Assembly: GCF_023721755.1 (NCBI RefSeq)
Contig: NZ_JAMDLH010000006.1
Coordinates: 271,473-335,472 of the forward strand
From: Pleomorphomonas sp. NRK KF1
Lineage (GTDB): Bacteria > Pseudomonadota > Alphaproteobacteria > Rhizobiales > Pleomorphomonadaceae
DNA: 64,000 nucleotides
Reading direction: 5' to 3'
In this document: piece by piece, positions 54,619-63,966 of the stretch
How the letters are laid out: each line of letters begins with the position of its first letter
How positions within the stretch are numbered: position 1 is the stretch's first letter
Notes under the pieces: model-generated
Told to the model about the DNA's origin: nothing
The model's input: only the letters and a program-made list of their open reading frames with translations
Databases searched by the model: none
Program-made: the position numbers and the translations under genes

Positions 54619-56700
54619 TTACCGGCTTTCGCGCCACCAGAGGCCGCCGATAGCCAGCAGCAGCAAGGCGCCGGCGAGCAGTCCCAGATAGACCGGCACG
54701 GTTTCGATGCCCGCGACCTCGTAGGCTTCCGACGCCTTGAAACCGATCCAGCCATTGCCCGAATAGGCACCCGCGGCCGGTCGGCGGAGTGCAACCGTGG
54801 GAATATCAACCGGGCCACTGGCTTTCGACCTGAGTCGGACCGCCGCGCCACCGGTCGCTTCGGCTATGGGTCGTGCCGGTTCCGTTGTCGAGACGAGAGC
54901 TCGAAACTCGCGCGGATTGGCCGGACCGACGTGGGCAAGGGCGGTGAGCGTGCCATCCGTCGCCTTGTAGAGGCCGGGTAGCGGCGCGTCGAGCGTCACG
55001 CCGAAACGGCCGGGGCCAAGGGTAGGGAGGTCGGACAACCGCCGCTCCGCACCGTCCGGAAAAGTCACGGTTATCGGTTCGGCGGCGTCCTTCAATGTCC
55101 GCCGCTCGACCGTGAGGCGACCGCCTTCGCCGGACAGGCGAAGCGCCTCTTCCTCCAGCTCGGGTTCGCCCATCAGCCAGTGGGCAACGTTGCGCAACAG
55201 CTCGGCGTGTGGGCCGCCGCCCTCGAAGCCGCGTGCCCATAGCCAGACCTGATCGCTCAGCAGCATGGCGACGCGGCCCTTGCCTTCTCGAGACAGCACG
55301 AGCAGCGGTTTGCCGTCCGGCCCCGACATCAACGCGTCGCCACGGCTTTCGCGGGCCTCGACGAGGCGGAACCAACGCGACCAGCGGGGCGGATCGACGT
55401 CTCCACCCGGCAGGTTCGCCGTGACCGGATGGCGTGCGCCAAGAGAGGTGATCGCGGGCTTGAACGGCGTCTCGATCACGTTGCCGTCGGGAATGGCGGG
55501 CAGAAGCGGCGCAAGCGGGCTGTCGTAGACGCTGTCGGCGTTGAGCGGGTCCGGACCGGCTGCCATCAGCAGCGCACCGCCATCGGCCACATAGCGGGCG
55601 ATATTGTCGAAGTAGAGGAGCGGCAACACGCCGCGCTTCTCATATCGGTCGAAAATGATCAGGTCGAAGTCGTCGATCTTCTCGTCGAACAGCTCGCGGG
55701 TGGGGAAGGCGATCAGCGACAGCTCGTCGATCGGCGTGCCGTCCTGCTTTTCCGGTGGTCGCAGGATGGTGAAGTGAACGAGGTCAACCGAGGCATCAGA
55801 CTTCAGGAGGTTGCGCCATGTGCGTTCGCCGGAGTGCGGCTCGCCCGATACCAGCAGGACGCGAAGCGCCTGGCGCACGCCGTCGATAACGGCCACTTCG
55901 GTGTTGTTGAGAGGCGAAATCTCGCCGGGCAGCGGTGGGGCTTCCACCTCGACGATGTTGTCGCCGGCATGGGGTATGGCGATGTCGACGGTACGTTCCT
56001 CGCCCGGCGCCATGGTCACCGTCGCCACGATCTCGCCGTCGCGGCGCACGATGACCGGCACTGCCGCGCCGTCGGGTGAGCGTCCGTCGTCGACCAGGCG
56101 GAAGCCGAGGCGCTGCGTTGACCGGACGAGCGCAAACTTGGGATTGGACGTCAGTTCGATGCGACGGTCGTACTCGCCTGGGTCGCCGGTGACGAGGACA
56201 TGCACGGGGGCGGAGAAGCCGAGCCCGGCGACATCCTTCGGCACGTCGTGGATCCGGCCATCGGTGATCACGGCGACGCCGCCGATCCGATCGGCCGGCA
56301 CGTCGGAGAGGGCGCGGCCGACATCGGCGAAAAGGCGCGTGCCGTCCGTGTTGTCGGTGGCCGCGGTCGGCACTTCGCGCAGTTCCACGCCCGCAAGGCG
56401 GGACAGCCTCTCCTTGAGAGCCGTGTAGGCGGCGTCGGTGTCGGACGGCCGGCCGGCCAGCGACTGCGAGGCGCTGCGATCGGCAACCAGTGCTACCACG
56501 GAGGGGAGAGCCTTGCGATCCTCGGCGACGAGTTCGGGCCTCGCCGCACCGAGCAGAAGGAGAGCGAGGGCAAGCGCCCGCAAGACCACGCCCGGTCGAC
56601 GGCGAAAGGCCATCAGGGCGAGAACGACGAGTGCCATGATACCGCCGCCGACGAGAACGGGGACGGGCAGAAGGGGCGTGAAGGAGAGCGACCAGATCAT
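54619..56700 (-). CDS. Large membrane protein with VWA-like/glutamine-amidotransferase-like periplasmic region
   Basis: A 693-residue protein with two N-terminal membrane helices (about 10-58), a long soluble region containing a VWA-like fold (about 65-200) and a GATase1-like segment (about 270-470; ALLMAAGPDPLN), and a C-terminal helix (about 668-690). It is the last gene of the MoxR-DUF58-DUF4159 operon. Proteins of this group are conserved in Alphaproteobacteria but their function is not established; a role in MoxR-assisted cell-envelope or complex assembly is possible. Confidence 0.8.
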   Translation of the reverse strand: MIWSLSFTPLLPVPVLVGGGIMALVVLALMAFRRRPGVVLRALALALLLLGAARPELVAEDRKALPSVVALVADRSASQSLAGRPSDTDAAYTALKERLSRLAGVELREVPTAATDNTDGTRLFADVGRALSDVPADRIGGVAVITDGRIHDVPKDVAGLGFSAPVHVLVTGDPGEYDRRIELTSNPKFALVRSTQRLGFRLVDDGRSPDGAAVPVIVRRDGEIVATVTMAPGEERTVDIAIPHAGDNIVEVEAPPLPGEISPLNNTEVAVIDGVRQALRVLLVSGEPHSGERTWRNLLKSDASVDLVHFTILRPPEKQDGTPIDELSLIAFPTRELFDEKIDDFDLIIFDRYEKRGVLPLLYFDNIARYVADGGALLMAAGPDPLNADSVYDSPLAPLLPAIPDGNVIETPFKPAITSLGARHPVTANLPGGDVDPPRWSRWFRLVEARESRGDALMSGPDGKPLLVLSREGKGRVAMLLSDQVWLWARGFEGGGPHAELLRNVAHWLMGEPELEEEALRLSGEGGRLTVERRTLKDAAEPITVTFPDGAERRLSDLPTLGPGRFGVTLDAPLPGLYKATDGTLTALAHVGPANPREFRALVSTTEPARPIAEATGGAAVRLRSKASGPVDIPTVALRRPAAGAYSGNGWIGFKASEAYEVAGIETVPVYLGLLAGALLLLAIGGLWWRESR

Positions 56701-56707
56701 AACGGTC

Positions 56708-59479
56708 TCATTCTCCCAGCCGTTCGAGGAGGGCCGGTATATGTACCTGATCCGCCTTGTAGCTGCCCGTCAGGACATACATGACGATGTTGACGCCGGC
56801 GCGAAAGGCGAACTCCCGCTGGCGTGGAGTGCCGGGCACCAGAGGATTCATGAAGGCGCCACGCTCGTCAGCGGCCCAGGCGCCGGCAAGGTCATTTCCG
56901 GTAATCAGCAGCGGGGACACACCGTCGGCCGCCCGGACCGGCCGCTCCGCGTCGTCAACGCCGTTCCCGCTGTCATCGGGTGCCTCGACCCAAAGCGGCG
57001 ACCCCTCGGTTCGGCCGACGAAAGCGCCGAGCAGGTAGAAAGACTTGGTGAGCACATGATCGGACGGCACCGGTTCGAGAGGCGGTACATCGATCATGGC
57101 CAGCATGTCGCGCAAGCGTACGGTGTTGGGCGATTCGGTCGAGAAATCGGCGGCGTCGCGGCTATCGAACAAAATCGTACCGCCGTCTTTCATGAAGGCC
57201 TCGATGCGGGTCATGGCGGTGGCCGACGGCATCGGCGCCGCCGCGTCCACGGGCCAGTAGATCAGTGGAAAGACCGAGAGCTCGTCGTGTTCCAGATCGA
57301 CCGCCATCGGCTCGCCCGGCTCAAGCGAGGAGTGCGAGCCAATGAAGCGCGAAAGCGTCGACAAGCCGGCCCGGCTGGTCTCATCGATGTCGGCGACGCC
57401 GGTTTCGACATAGGCGAGCCGGGTTGTGGACAGGGCTTCCATGAGGCGAGCGTCGTCGGCCGCATGGGCGTGAGGCGGCGTAAGGAGAAGGGCGAAGCCG
57501 ATCAGGATCATTGCCACGACCGGTCGGCGCCGCCTGAACCCGCCGGCAAGGGCGGTGACGGCAAGCCCGTCGACGAGCAGGAGAAGAAAGGCGAGACCGA
57601 AGCCGAAGGGGGACAGGTCGATGGCCGTCTCGGCGGCAAGACCGATTCGGCGCACGCCGTCTCCCAGACCGTCAAAGTCGGGGGATACGTAGATCATGTC
57701 CGGTCTCATCGGATTGAGAGCCCGGAAGCCGTCGTCACTGCCGTAGAGCCCGGGCGGCGTTGATCGCGAAGGGCGGAGCGTCGCGATATCCCCCGCGCGG
57801 ATGCCTGTTACGCCGGTTGTCGGCGCAGACGCGCGTCCGTAGCCGTCAAGAAGGGAAAGCGGGGGTAGAATGGTGCTACCGCCGATCTCCCGCGCACCGC
57901 CGCCCGTGGCGCCAAGGGCTACGGTCCGTCGCAGCATTTCTACGAACACGCCGGATATGGGCAGGTTGGACCAGCGGGTGTCGGCGGTGACGTGGAACAG
58001 AACCAGCCAGCCGTCGCCGACGGGGGCGGCCGTGACCAGCGGCGTTCCGTCGGACAGGCTGGCCCACGTCCGGTCGGCGAGATCGATACCGGGTTCGGCC
58101 AGCACTTGTCGGTTAACCGTCACGTCGTCGGGAACCGCGAGACCGGCATAGGGGCCACTCTCGGCAAAGCTGCCGAGCGACTGGGGCTGGCTCCAGGACA
58201 GGGAGCCCCCAAATGCGCGGTCGCCGCGACGCAGCGGGGTGGGAACCTCTGTCTCGTCGGATGCGGCGAGCCGGGGACCGGCGAAACGAACGAGCACGCC
58301 ACCTTTTTCCATGAAGGCGTGGGCAAGTGCTGCTTCACTCGAGCCGAGGCGGCCGACATCGGCGACGAGGATGGCGCTCGGTCGCGCGTCGATCGCCGCC
58401 TTGAATGCGTCCGCGAGGGCGCCTTGAGCGGGAACGGCCACTTCGGCAAACGGTGCAAGCGCCTTCTCGAGGAAATACTCGGGAGCGATCAATGGCCGGG
58501 CCGTGTCGCTGCCGGTGGCGGTGACGATGGCGACCGAGCGACGCCGCCAACGATCGTCGAGAAGGCGAACGCCGAGAGCCGAGTTGCCCCCCGTCACTTC
58601 GGCGCGGGCAATGTCGTTTCTGATCTCGAGCGGCAGTTCGAAGCGGACGTTGTCTTGGGCCGCGCCCCCGGCCAGGGTAAACTCGCGTTCATCGAGAAGC
58701 CGGCCCTTTCGGTCGAGGAGCCGGAGCTTGCCTTCTTCTGGCGCACCGACCGCCGGCCGCTTGAGATGAACAGTAACGGCCGCGCCGTCCTGATCGACGC
58801 CATCGACTGCCACGGGGGGCGGCCGGCTCGACGTTGCGAGCGTCATGGGCGCGGTGGCCGAGAGGCGCGCAAGGCCGGCCAGGAAATCGCGGGCCGTGCC
58901 GTTGTCGCCCGCCTCCGACAGGACGACAATCTCCCCCGGAGGTGCTTCGGCGGCCCGGCGGGCGAGGGGGGGCAGCAATGGAGCTCGGTCGGGCAGGATG
59001 GGGCGCGGCGCAAGAGCGTTGACGCGCCTCAACGCTTCGGTCGCCGTCGTTTGCGCCCCGATGCCGTCCGGTCCATCGGCGGTGGCGACGAGCAACACCG
59101 GTCGCTCGGCATCGCCGGCTTCCCCGAGGATGGCGACCGCAGTGGCCCGGCGGTCCGGCCATTCGGGCGCGGCGCTGGCGCCGTTGTCGATGACCAGCCA
59201 CAACGGACCTTGCCCGCGGATGACGCGTTCGGCCGGTTGTAGCACCGGACCGGCAACCGCCAGCACGACCAAGCCGGCGATCAGGAGACGCAAGGCAATC
59301 AGCCACCAAGGCGTGCGGACCGGTGTGTCCTCGTCTCGCTTCGGGCGCACGATCAGGGCGAGCGGCGGAAAGATGCGCGTCACGGGGCGCGGTGGCGTCG
59401 CCTTCAGAAGCCACCAGATGGCGGGGAGCGCCAGGAGGCCGATGAGAGCCAACGGAGCCGCGAAGGACAGGCCGCTCAT
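56708..59479 (-). CDS. DUF4159 / BatA-like N-terminal domain membrane protein
   Basis: A 923-residue protein. The N terminus has the BatA-type double membrane segment (APLALIGLLALPAIWWLLKA, then a second helix near 60-80), followed by a VWA-like region (about 90-230). A central membrane helix is at about 640-660 and another at about 675-695, and the C-terminal part (about 700-920) is the DUF4159 domain with GGTILFDSRDA. Start ATG 59479 overlaps the DUF58 gene by 4 bases. It belongs to a MoxR AAA+ associated cluster. Confidence 0.85.
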   Translation of the reverse strand: MSGLSFAAPLALIGLLALPAIWWLLKATPPRPVTRIFPPLALIVRPKRDEDTPVRTPWWLIALRLLIAGLVVLAVAGPVLQPAERVIRGQGPLWLVIDNGASAAPEWPDRRATAVAILGEAGDAERPVLLVATADGPDGIGAQTTATEALRRVNALAPRPILPDRAPLLPPLARRAAEAPPGEIVVLSEAGDNGTARDFLAGLARLSATAPMTLATSSRPPPVAVDGVDQDGAAVTVHLKRPAVGAPEEGKLRLLDRKGRLLDEREFTLAGGAAQDNVRFELPLEIRNDIARAEVTGGNSALGVRLLDDRWRRRSVAIVTATGSDTARPLIAPEYFLEKALAPFAEVAVPAQGALADAFKAAIDARPSAILVADVGRLGSSEAALAHAFMEKGGVLVRFAGPRLAASDETEVPTPLRRGDRAFGGSLSWSQPQSLGSFAESGPYAGLAVPDDVTVNRQVLAEPGIDLADRTWASLSDGTPLVTAAPVGDGWLVLFHVTADTRWSNLPISGVFVEMLRRTVALGATGGGAREIGGSTILPPLSLLDGYGRASAPTTGVTGIRAGDIATLRPSRSTPPGLYGSDDGFRALNPMRPDMIYVSPDFDGLGDGVRRIGLAAETAIDLSPFGFGLAFLLLLVDGLAVTALAGGFRRRRPVVAMILIGFALLLTPPHAHAADDARLMEALSTTRLAYVETGVADIDETSRAGLSTLSRFIGSHSSLEPGEPMAVDLEHDELSVFPLIYWPVDAAAPMPSATAMTRIEAFMKDGGTILFDSRDAADFSTESPNTVRLRDMLAMIDVPPLEPVPSDHVLTKSFYLLGAFVGRTEGSPLWVEAPDDSGNGVDDAERPVRAADGVSPLLITGNDLAGAWAADERGAFMNPLVPGTPRQREFAFRAGVNIVMYVLTGSYKADQVHIPALLERLGE

Positions 59480-60363
59480 GCTCCCGCTCCTTCGGGCGCC
59501 GAAAGCCGGCCGCAGAGGGCAATCAGCGTCTCGGTAGCCGGTCGATCGGTCCGCGCGATCGTATGGCTCCAGCCGGGGCGGCAGGCCGCGACGAGACGCG
59601 CGCGATGCTCGGCCCGGCTGTTGAGATAAGTCTCGCGCCAAGCCTCGGCCCGACCGGCGGTCAGGTGCCCGCCAGTCTCGGGGTCGACGAAATCGACGCG
59701 CCCGACAAAAGGAAAGGTCTCTTCGACCGGGTCGGCGATCTCGACCAGGTGGACGCGGCTTTCAAGTGTTGCCAGGTCGGCGAGAAGCGAGTCGCGTTCC
59801 GTCTGCGATCCGAGAAAGTCGGAGATGAGCACCGCATCGTCGCGACGGCGCATGGCCGCCGGTCCTTGGTTCGCATCGATCGAACCGAGTCGGGCAAGCT
59901 TCATGGCAATCACCTCTGCGCCGTCGCGCCGGGTCGTCGGCTCCGGGTCGCCGACGACACCAACGCGTTCGCCGGCGCGCGCCAGCAGCTCGGCGATCGC
60001 CAGAGCGAGAGTGAGAGCAAGGTCGCACTTGCTGGTGTTGGCGAGCTCGGATCGGAAATCCATGGATGTCGTGAGGTCGACCCACAGCCAGATGGTGTGC
60101 GCGTTTTCGTGCTCCCGCTCGCGCACATAGAGCGTCTCGTCGCGGGCCGACCGTCGCCAGTCGATGCCGCGCATGGGTTCTCCGGAAAGAAAGGGGCGAA
60201 ACTGCCAGAAGTCTTCGCCGGGGCCGGCCCGGCGGCGGCCATGCCAGCCGGCAGCGACCGTGGCCGCCACGCGCCGGGCCTCGATGAGGAGATCGGGCAG
60301 GGCGGCGGCAAGGCCGCGCGCCGAGGCGACGCCTTCCGGCGTCAGGGCATCGTGCCCCGTCAT
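59476..60363 (-). CDS. DUF58 domain protein (MoxR-associated, VWA-like)
   Basis: A 295-residue protein with the DUF58 signature FRPFLSGEPMRGIDWRRSARDE (split here as RPFLSGEPM and RGIDWRRSARDE), and a VWA-like fold with DLTTSMDF as a MIDAS-type motif. No membrane segment is seen. DUF58 proteins partner with MoxR ATPases. Its start lies 2 bases after the MoxR stop, and the end overlaps the DUF4159 gene. Confidence 0.9.
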   Translation of the reverse strand: MTGHDALTPEGVASARGLAAALPDLLIEARRVAATVAAGWHGRRRAGPGEDFWQFRPFLSGEPMRGIDWRRSARDETLYVREREHENAHTIWLWVDLTTSMDFRSELANTSKCDLALTLALAIAELLARAGERVGVVGDPEPTTRRDGAEVIAMKLARLGSIDANQGPAAMRRRDDAVLISDFLGSQTERDSLLADLATLESRVHLVEIADPVEETFPFVGRVDFVDPETGGHLTAGRAEAWRETYLNSRAEHRARLVAACRPGWSHTIARTDRPATETLIALCGRLSAPEGAGA

Positions 60364-60365
60364 GC

Positions 60366-61364
60366 TCAGATTACCTTTGCGAGGATGAGACCGACCACCT
60401 CCGCGACGGTACGGCGGCGGGCGCGGGCCTCGAAGGTCAGCGCCATGCGGTGCTTCAGCACCGGTATGGCCAGCACGGCGACGTCGTCGAGCGATGGGGC
60501 ATAACGACCGGTCAAGAGCGCACGGGCGCGAACGGCCAGCATCAGCGACTGGGCGGCGCGGGGCCCCGGTCCCCAGGCGATGTCGCGGGCTGCCTCGGGC
60601 ACCAGATCGGCGCCGGGGCGGGCGCCGCGCACCAGATCGAGAATCGCTTCGACGATTCGATCGCCGACCGGCATGCGACGCACCAGAGCTTGGAGCGCCT
60701 GGAGTTCGCCGTCGGCCAGCAGCCGTTCGGCCGCCGTTTCGACGCGGCCGGTGGTTTCGATGAGGATGCGACGCTCGGTGTCGCGGTCGGGATAATCGAG
60801 GTCGATTTCCAGGAGGAAGCGGTCGAGCTGTGCTTCGGGGAGAGGGTAGGTGCCTTCCTGTTCCAGCGGGTTCTGCGTCGCAAGGACGTGGAATGGCGCC
60901 GGAAGGTCGTGCCGGACGCCGGCGACGGTGACGTGGTGCTCCTGCATGGCCTGCAAAAGCGCCGATTGGGTCCGCGGCGACGCGCGGTTGATCTCGTCGG
61001 CCATGACGAGCTGGGCGAACACCGGTCCGCGGATGAAGCGGAAGGAACGGCTGCCGTCGGCCGCCTGATCCAGTACTTCCGAGCCCAGAATGTCCGAAGG
61101 CATCAGGTCCGGGGTGAACTGGATGCGTCGTTCGCTGAGGCCGAGGACGATGGCGAGCGTTTCGACCAGCTTGGTCTTGGCAAGGCCCGGCACGCCGACG
61201 ATCAGGCCGTGGCCGCCGGAGAGCAAGGTCACCAGCGCCGCCTCGACGGCCGCCTCCTGCCCGAAGATGACGCGGGCGACGGCGGCGCGGACCGCCGAAA
61301 GCCGCTCGAATGCGGCATCCGCCTCGGCAACCGCGTCAGTGGCCGTCTTGATCTCTGCGTTCAT
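60366..61364 (-). CDS. MoxR-family AAA+ ATPase
   Basis: A 332-residue AAA+ chaperone-like ATPase with Walker A GVPGLAKTKLVE, Walker B LVMADEINRASP, and sensor motif ATQNPLEQEGTYPLPEAQLDRF, all typical of MoxR. ATG 61364 has AAGGAG upstream. It heads the four-gene minus-strand operon. Such clusters assist assembly or activation of metal-containing or envelope complexes in other bacteria; the client here is not known. Confidence 0.93.
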   Translation of the reverse strand: MNAEIKTATDAVAEADAAFERLSAVRAAVARVIFGQEAAVEAALVTLLSGGHGLIVGVPGLAKTKLVETLAIVLGLSERRIQFTPDLMPSDILGSEVLDQAADGSRSFRFIRGPVFAQLVMADEINRASPRTQSALLQAMQEHHVTVAGVRHDLPAPFHVLATQNPLEQEGTYPLPEAQLDRFLLEIDLDYPDRDTERRILIETTGRVETAAERLLADGELQALQALVRRMPVGDRIVEAILDLVRGARPGADLVPEAARDIAWGPGPRAAQSLMLAVRARALLTGRYAPSLDDVAVLAIPVLKHRMALTFEARARRRTVAEVVGLILAKVI

Positions 61365-61622
61365 CGCAGGGTGCTCCTTTTTCGTCCTCAGTCGCCGGCG
61401 GGCCTCCGGCCCTTGGCTTACGCTTCGCGGGCGCCGCTTGGCGCCGGAACCCGCTTCCGAGGCCTCTTGTTTCCGCTTCGATCGTTGCTCGGCTTGCGCA
61501 CAGCGGTCGAGTTTGACATCTCCCGCCGCGCGGCGCATCACCTTTTGGCGATGGTGCTGGATCTGGTTTCAACCCATGAGGCAAGCAAAATCAAGGCAGG
61601 CGCGTCCCGCCGGGAGGCGGAC

Positions 61623-62255
61623 GTGATTGCGGAGGAAGTCGGTCCCGACGAAATCCTTGCCAGGGCGGGCCGGATGAGGCCGTTATCCACGGCCGGCGCC
61701 TTGCGCGCTTCGGGCGAGGGGCAGGTGGCGGCCAGCCTGGCTGCGTCCACCGAACCGCTCCGCGACGCCGCCGTTCTCATCGGCCTCGTCGAACGGCCGG
61801 ATGCCCGTGGCCTCGATCTCATCATGATCCGGCGCACCGAAGGCCTGCGAGTCCATTCCGGCGAAGTCGCGCTGCCGGGGGGCAAGATCGAACCGGACGA
61901 CGCTTCCCTCGTCGACGCGGCGTTGCGCGAGGCGGAGGAAGAGGTCGGACTCGATCCGTCGGTCGTCGAGCCGGTCGGCCTGCTTGCACCCTATCCGACG
62001 CCGTCCGGCTTTCGCGTCTTTCCGGTGATCGGCCTCGTTGGCGGCGCGCCGGCGCTGGTGCCCAATCCCGGGGAGGTGGCCGAGGTGTTCTCGGTGCCGC
62101 TCGATTTCGTGCTCGACCCCGGCAACCACCGCGAGGAGTTCTTCGAGCACGCAAGCGGACGCCGACACTTTTTCTCGCTGCAATACGGCCGGCATCGCAT
62201 CTGGGGCGTTACCGGCAACATCCTGCGTCGATTCTACGAGGAAGTCTTCCGATGA
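61623..62255 (+). CDS. NUDIX hydrolase, CoA pyrophosphatase-like
   Basis: A 210-residue NUDIX protein. The NUDIX box reads GGKIEPDDASLVDAALREAE followed by EEVGL, and the LLAPYPTPSGFRVFPVIG segment is typical of the CoA diphosphatase (NudL/YeaB) group. GTG 61623 is chosen because GGGAGG lies at 61612-61617; ATG 61551 would add 24 residues of unusual sequence. It overlaps cca by 4 bases. The 258-base gap to the MoxR start shows no gene, and the DUF1285 gene often found here in related genomes is not seen. Confidence 0.85.
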   Translation: MIAEEVGPDEILARAGRMRPLSTAGALRASGEGQVAASLAASTEPLRDAAVLIGLVERPDARGLDLIMIRRTEGLRVHSGEVALPGGKIEPDDASLVDAALREAEEEVGLDPSVVEPVGLLAPYPTPSGFRVFPVIGLVGGAPALVPNPGEVAEVFSVPLDFVLDPGNHREEFFEHASGRRHFFSLQYGRHRIWGVTGNILRRFYEEVFR

Positions 62256-63439
62256 GCCTGCCCGTCTCGATTGCCGGCGCGCCGTTTCTTGGCGATCCCG
62301 CCTTTCGGCAGGTGATCGCGGCAGTCGAGATCGAAGGCGACCGGGCCCGTGTCGTGGGGGGGGCGGTACGCAACACCCTGATCGGCGTGCCGGTCGACGA
62401 CGTCGATATCGCCACCACGGCCAGGCCCGAGGTGGTCGCCGCCAGGGCCACGGCTGCTGGCCTCAAGGCAGTTCCGACCGGGATCGCACACGGTACGGTG
62501 ACGGTCGTCTCGTCCGGACGGCCCTTTGAGGTGACGACGCTCAGGACCGATCTCGAAACCAATGGGCGGCACGCCGTCGTCGCGTTCACCCGCGACTGGG
62601 CCGGTGATGCCGGACGTCGCGATTTCACGATGAATGCCATCTATACCGATGCCGACGGCAGTCTGCACGATCCCGTCGGCGGTATCGCCGATGCGCTTGC
62701 CGGCCGCGTCCGCTTTATCGGGAACCCGATCGAACGAATCGAGGAGGATTATCTCCGCATCCTGCGTTTCTTTCGGTTCCATGCCCGTTACGGTCGCGGC
62801 AAACTCGACGCGGTGGGGCTTGATGCGGCCGTCAGCCTGCAGGAGGGAATCGGCCGGCTGTCGCGCGAACGAATCGGTGCCGAGATGCGCAAGCTGGTGA
62901 TGGCCATGGGGGCTATGCCGGCGCTCGCTGTTATGGACGAGACGGGCATCCTTGCCCGCATTCTGCCCGGTGGCGGCGCTTTGGCGCGCCTCTCGACGGC
63001 GATCGACCTGGCAAACCGGCATGATTCACCATTTGGGCTGGAGGCAAGGCTCGCCGCGCTGGCGGTGGATCGGCATGCGCTCGCCGATGCCTTGCGACTG
63101 TCGGGTCGGGAGAGCAAGCAAATCGCAGCGATCGTCTTGTGGAGCCAAGAATTCGCCGCACGCATGGATGAGATGACCGTTCGCCTCGCCGTCATTCGGA
63201 CCGGCAATGACGTAGCCTCCGCCGCACTGCTTCTCGCGGCAGCCGAACGAGGGCGCGATTCGGCGACGGACCTCGTGCCGCTCGCCCGAACCTTCCGCCC
63301 CCCGGAATCGCCCGTGACGGCCGCCCGCCTGATTGCTGAAGGCTATGCGCCCGGACCGGCGCTGGGTGCCGAACTTCGCCGCCGCGAGGCGGCCTGGATC
63401 GCTGCCGGCTGCCCGGCCGAGTTCAAAGACGACCTCTGA
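62252..63439 (+). CDS. cca: CCA tRNA nucleotidyltransferase
   Basis: A 395-residue enzyme of the class II poly(A)-polymerase/CCA-adding family that completes or repairs the tRNA 3' end. The N-terminal catalytic domain has the VGGAVRNTLIG and DVDIATTA motifs (carboxylate pair) and RRDFTMNAI. It starts at ATG 62252 within the NUDIX stop. It is the last protein gene before the rRNA operon promoter. Confidence 0.94.
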   Translation: MSLPVSIAGAPFLGDPAFRQVIAAVEIEGDRARVVGGAVRNTLIGVPVDDVDIATTARPEVVAARATAAGLKAVPTGIAHGTVTVVSSGRPFEVTTLRTDLETNGRHAVVAFTRDWAGDAGRRDFTMNAIYTDADGSLHDPVGGIADALAGRVRFIGNPIERIEEDYLRILRFFRFHARYGRGKLDAVGLDAAVSLQEGIGRLSRERIGAEMRKLVMAMGAMPALAVMDETGILARILPGGGALARLSTAIDLANRHDSPFGLEARLAALAVDRHALADALRLSGRESKQIAAIVLWSQEFAARMDEMTVRLAVIRTGNDVASAALLLAAAERGRDSATDLVPLARTFRPPESPVTAARLIAEGYAPGPALGAELRRREAAWIAAGCPAEFKDDL

Positions 63440-63606
63440 GGTAGGGGCTGTCGGGCCGTATCGAGCCCATTAGAAAATTTCTGGAATTTTTTCGCCGCCG
63501 GCTGCGGGCATGACGGTTTCTTGACCGTTTGGACAATCTATAAGCCGCTGATATTGATGGGTTATGCCGAATTTCAGATGTTTTTTGGCCGTCGGCGAAG
63601 ATGGTG

Positions 63607-63635
63607 TTGACAGGGCAAGAATGTCCCCCTATAAG
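63607..63635 (+). promoter_or_regulatory. Sigma-70-type promoter of the rRNA operon
   Basis: TTGACA (63607-63612), a 17-base spacer and TATAAG (63630-63635) form a near-consensus promoter, which is rare in this GC-rich sequence and fits an rrn operon. Transcription should start near 63642, about 325 bases before the mature 16S. Confidence 0.9.
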
Positions 63636-63750
63636 CACGTTCATCGACGGCGGCGCTGCGGCGACGTGGTGCCGGCGAGTTTCTGTTGCCTGTTCCTGGC
63701 GGTAAGCTGGTGGCGTTGAGGTGGCGGGTTTGAGGGGCTTGGTTCTCCTC

Positions 63751-63762
63751 GGTTCTTTGACA
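63751..63762 (+). promoter_or_regulatory. boxA antitermination element of the rRNA leader
   Basis: GGTTCTTTGACA resembles the boxA consensus TGCTCTTTAACA and is followed by AAGTGAATAGGAAGAAAGAG, common in alphaproteobacterial rRNA leaders. It is bound by Nus factors for rRNA antitermination. Confidence 0.75.
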
Positions 63763-63966
63763 AGTGAATAGGAAGAAAGAGAAACGTGGCCGGCGCTTGG
63801 GGCATTCGGCACGTGACAGGCCTCTCGGGGTTTGTCGGGTGCCAAGAAGAGCTAAGTCCGGAATTCACGTTTCTTGATACTAAGGACCGTTTCGGTTGGA
63901 TCCTTTCGGGGGTTTGATTGGAATGGACCTCGTCAAGTGAACTTGTGATTTCGGGAAAGAACTCTT

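Larger units (their letters stand above)
63440..63966 (+). other. rRNA operon promoter and leader region
   Basis: No protein gene is visible in these 527 bases. An AT-rich tract at 63471-63495 precedes the promoter at 63607-63635, and a boxA element and long untranslated leader follow, up to the 16S rRNA start. Confidence 0.8.

Noticed and set aside
63521..63544. A second rRNA promoter from TTGACC and TATAAG
   Set aside because: The spacer is only 12 bases, too short for a sigma-70 promoter.
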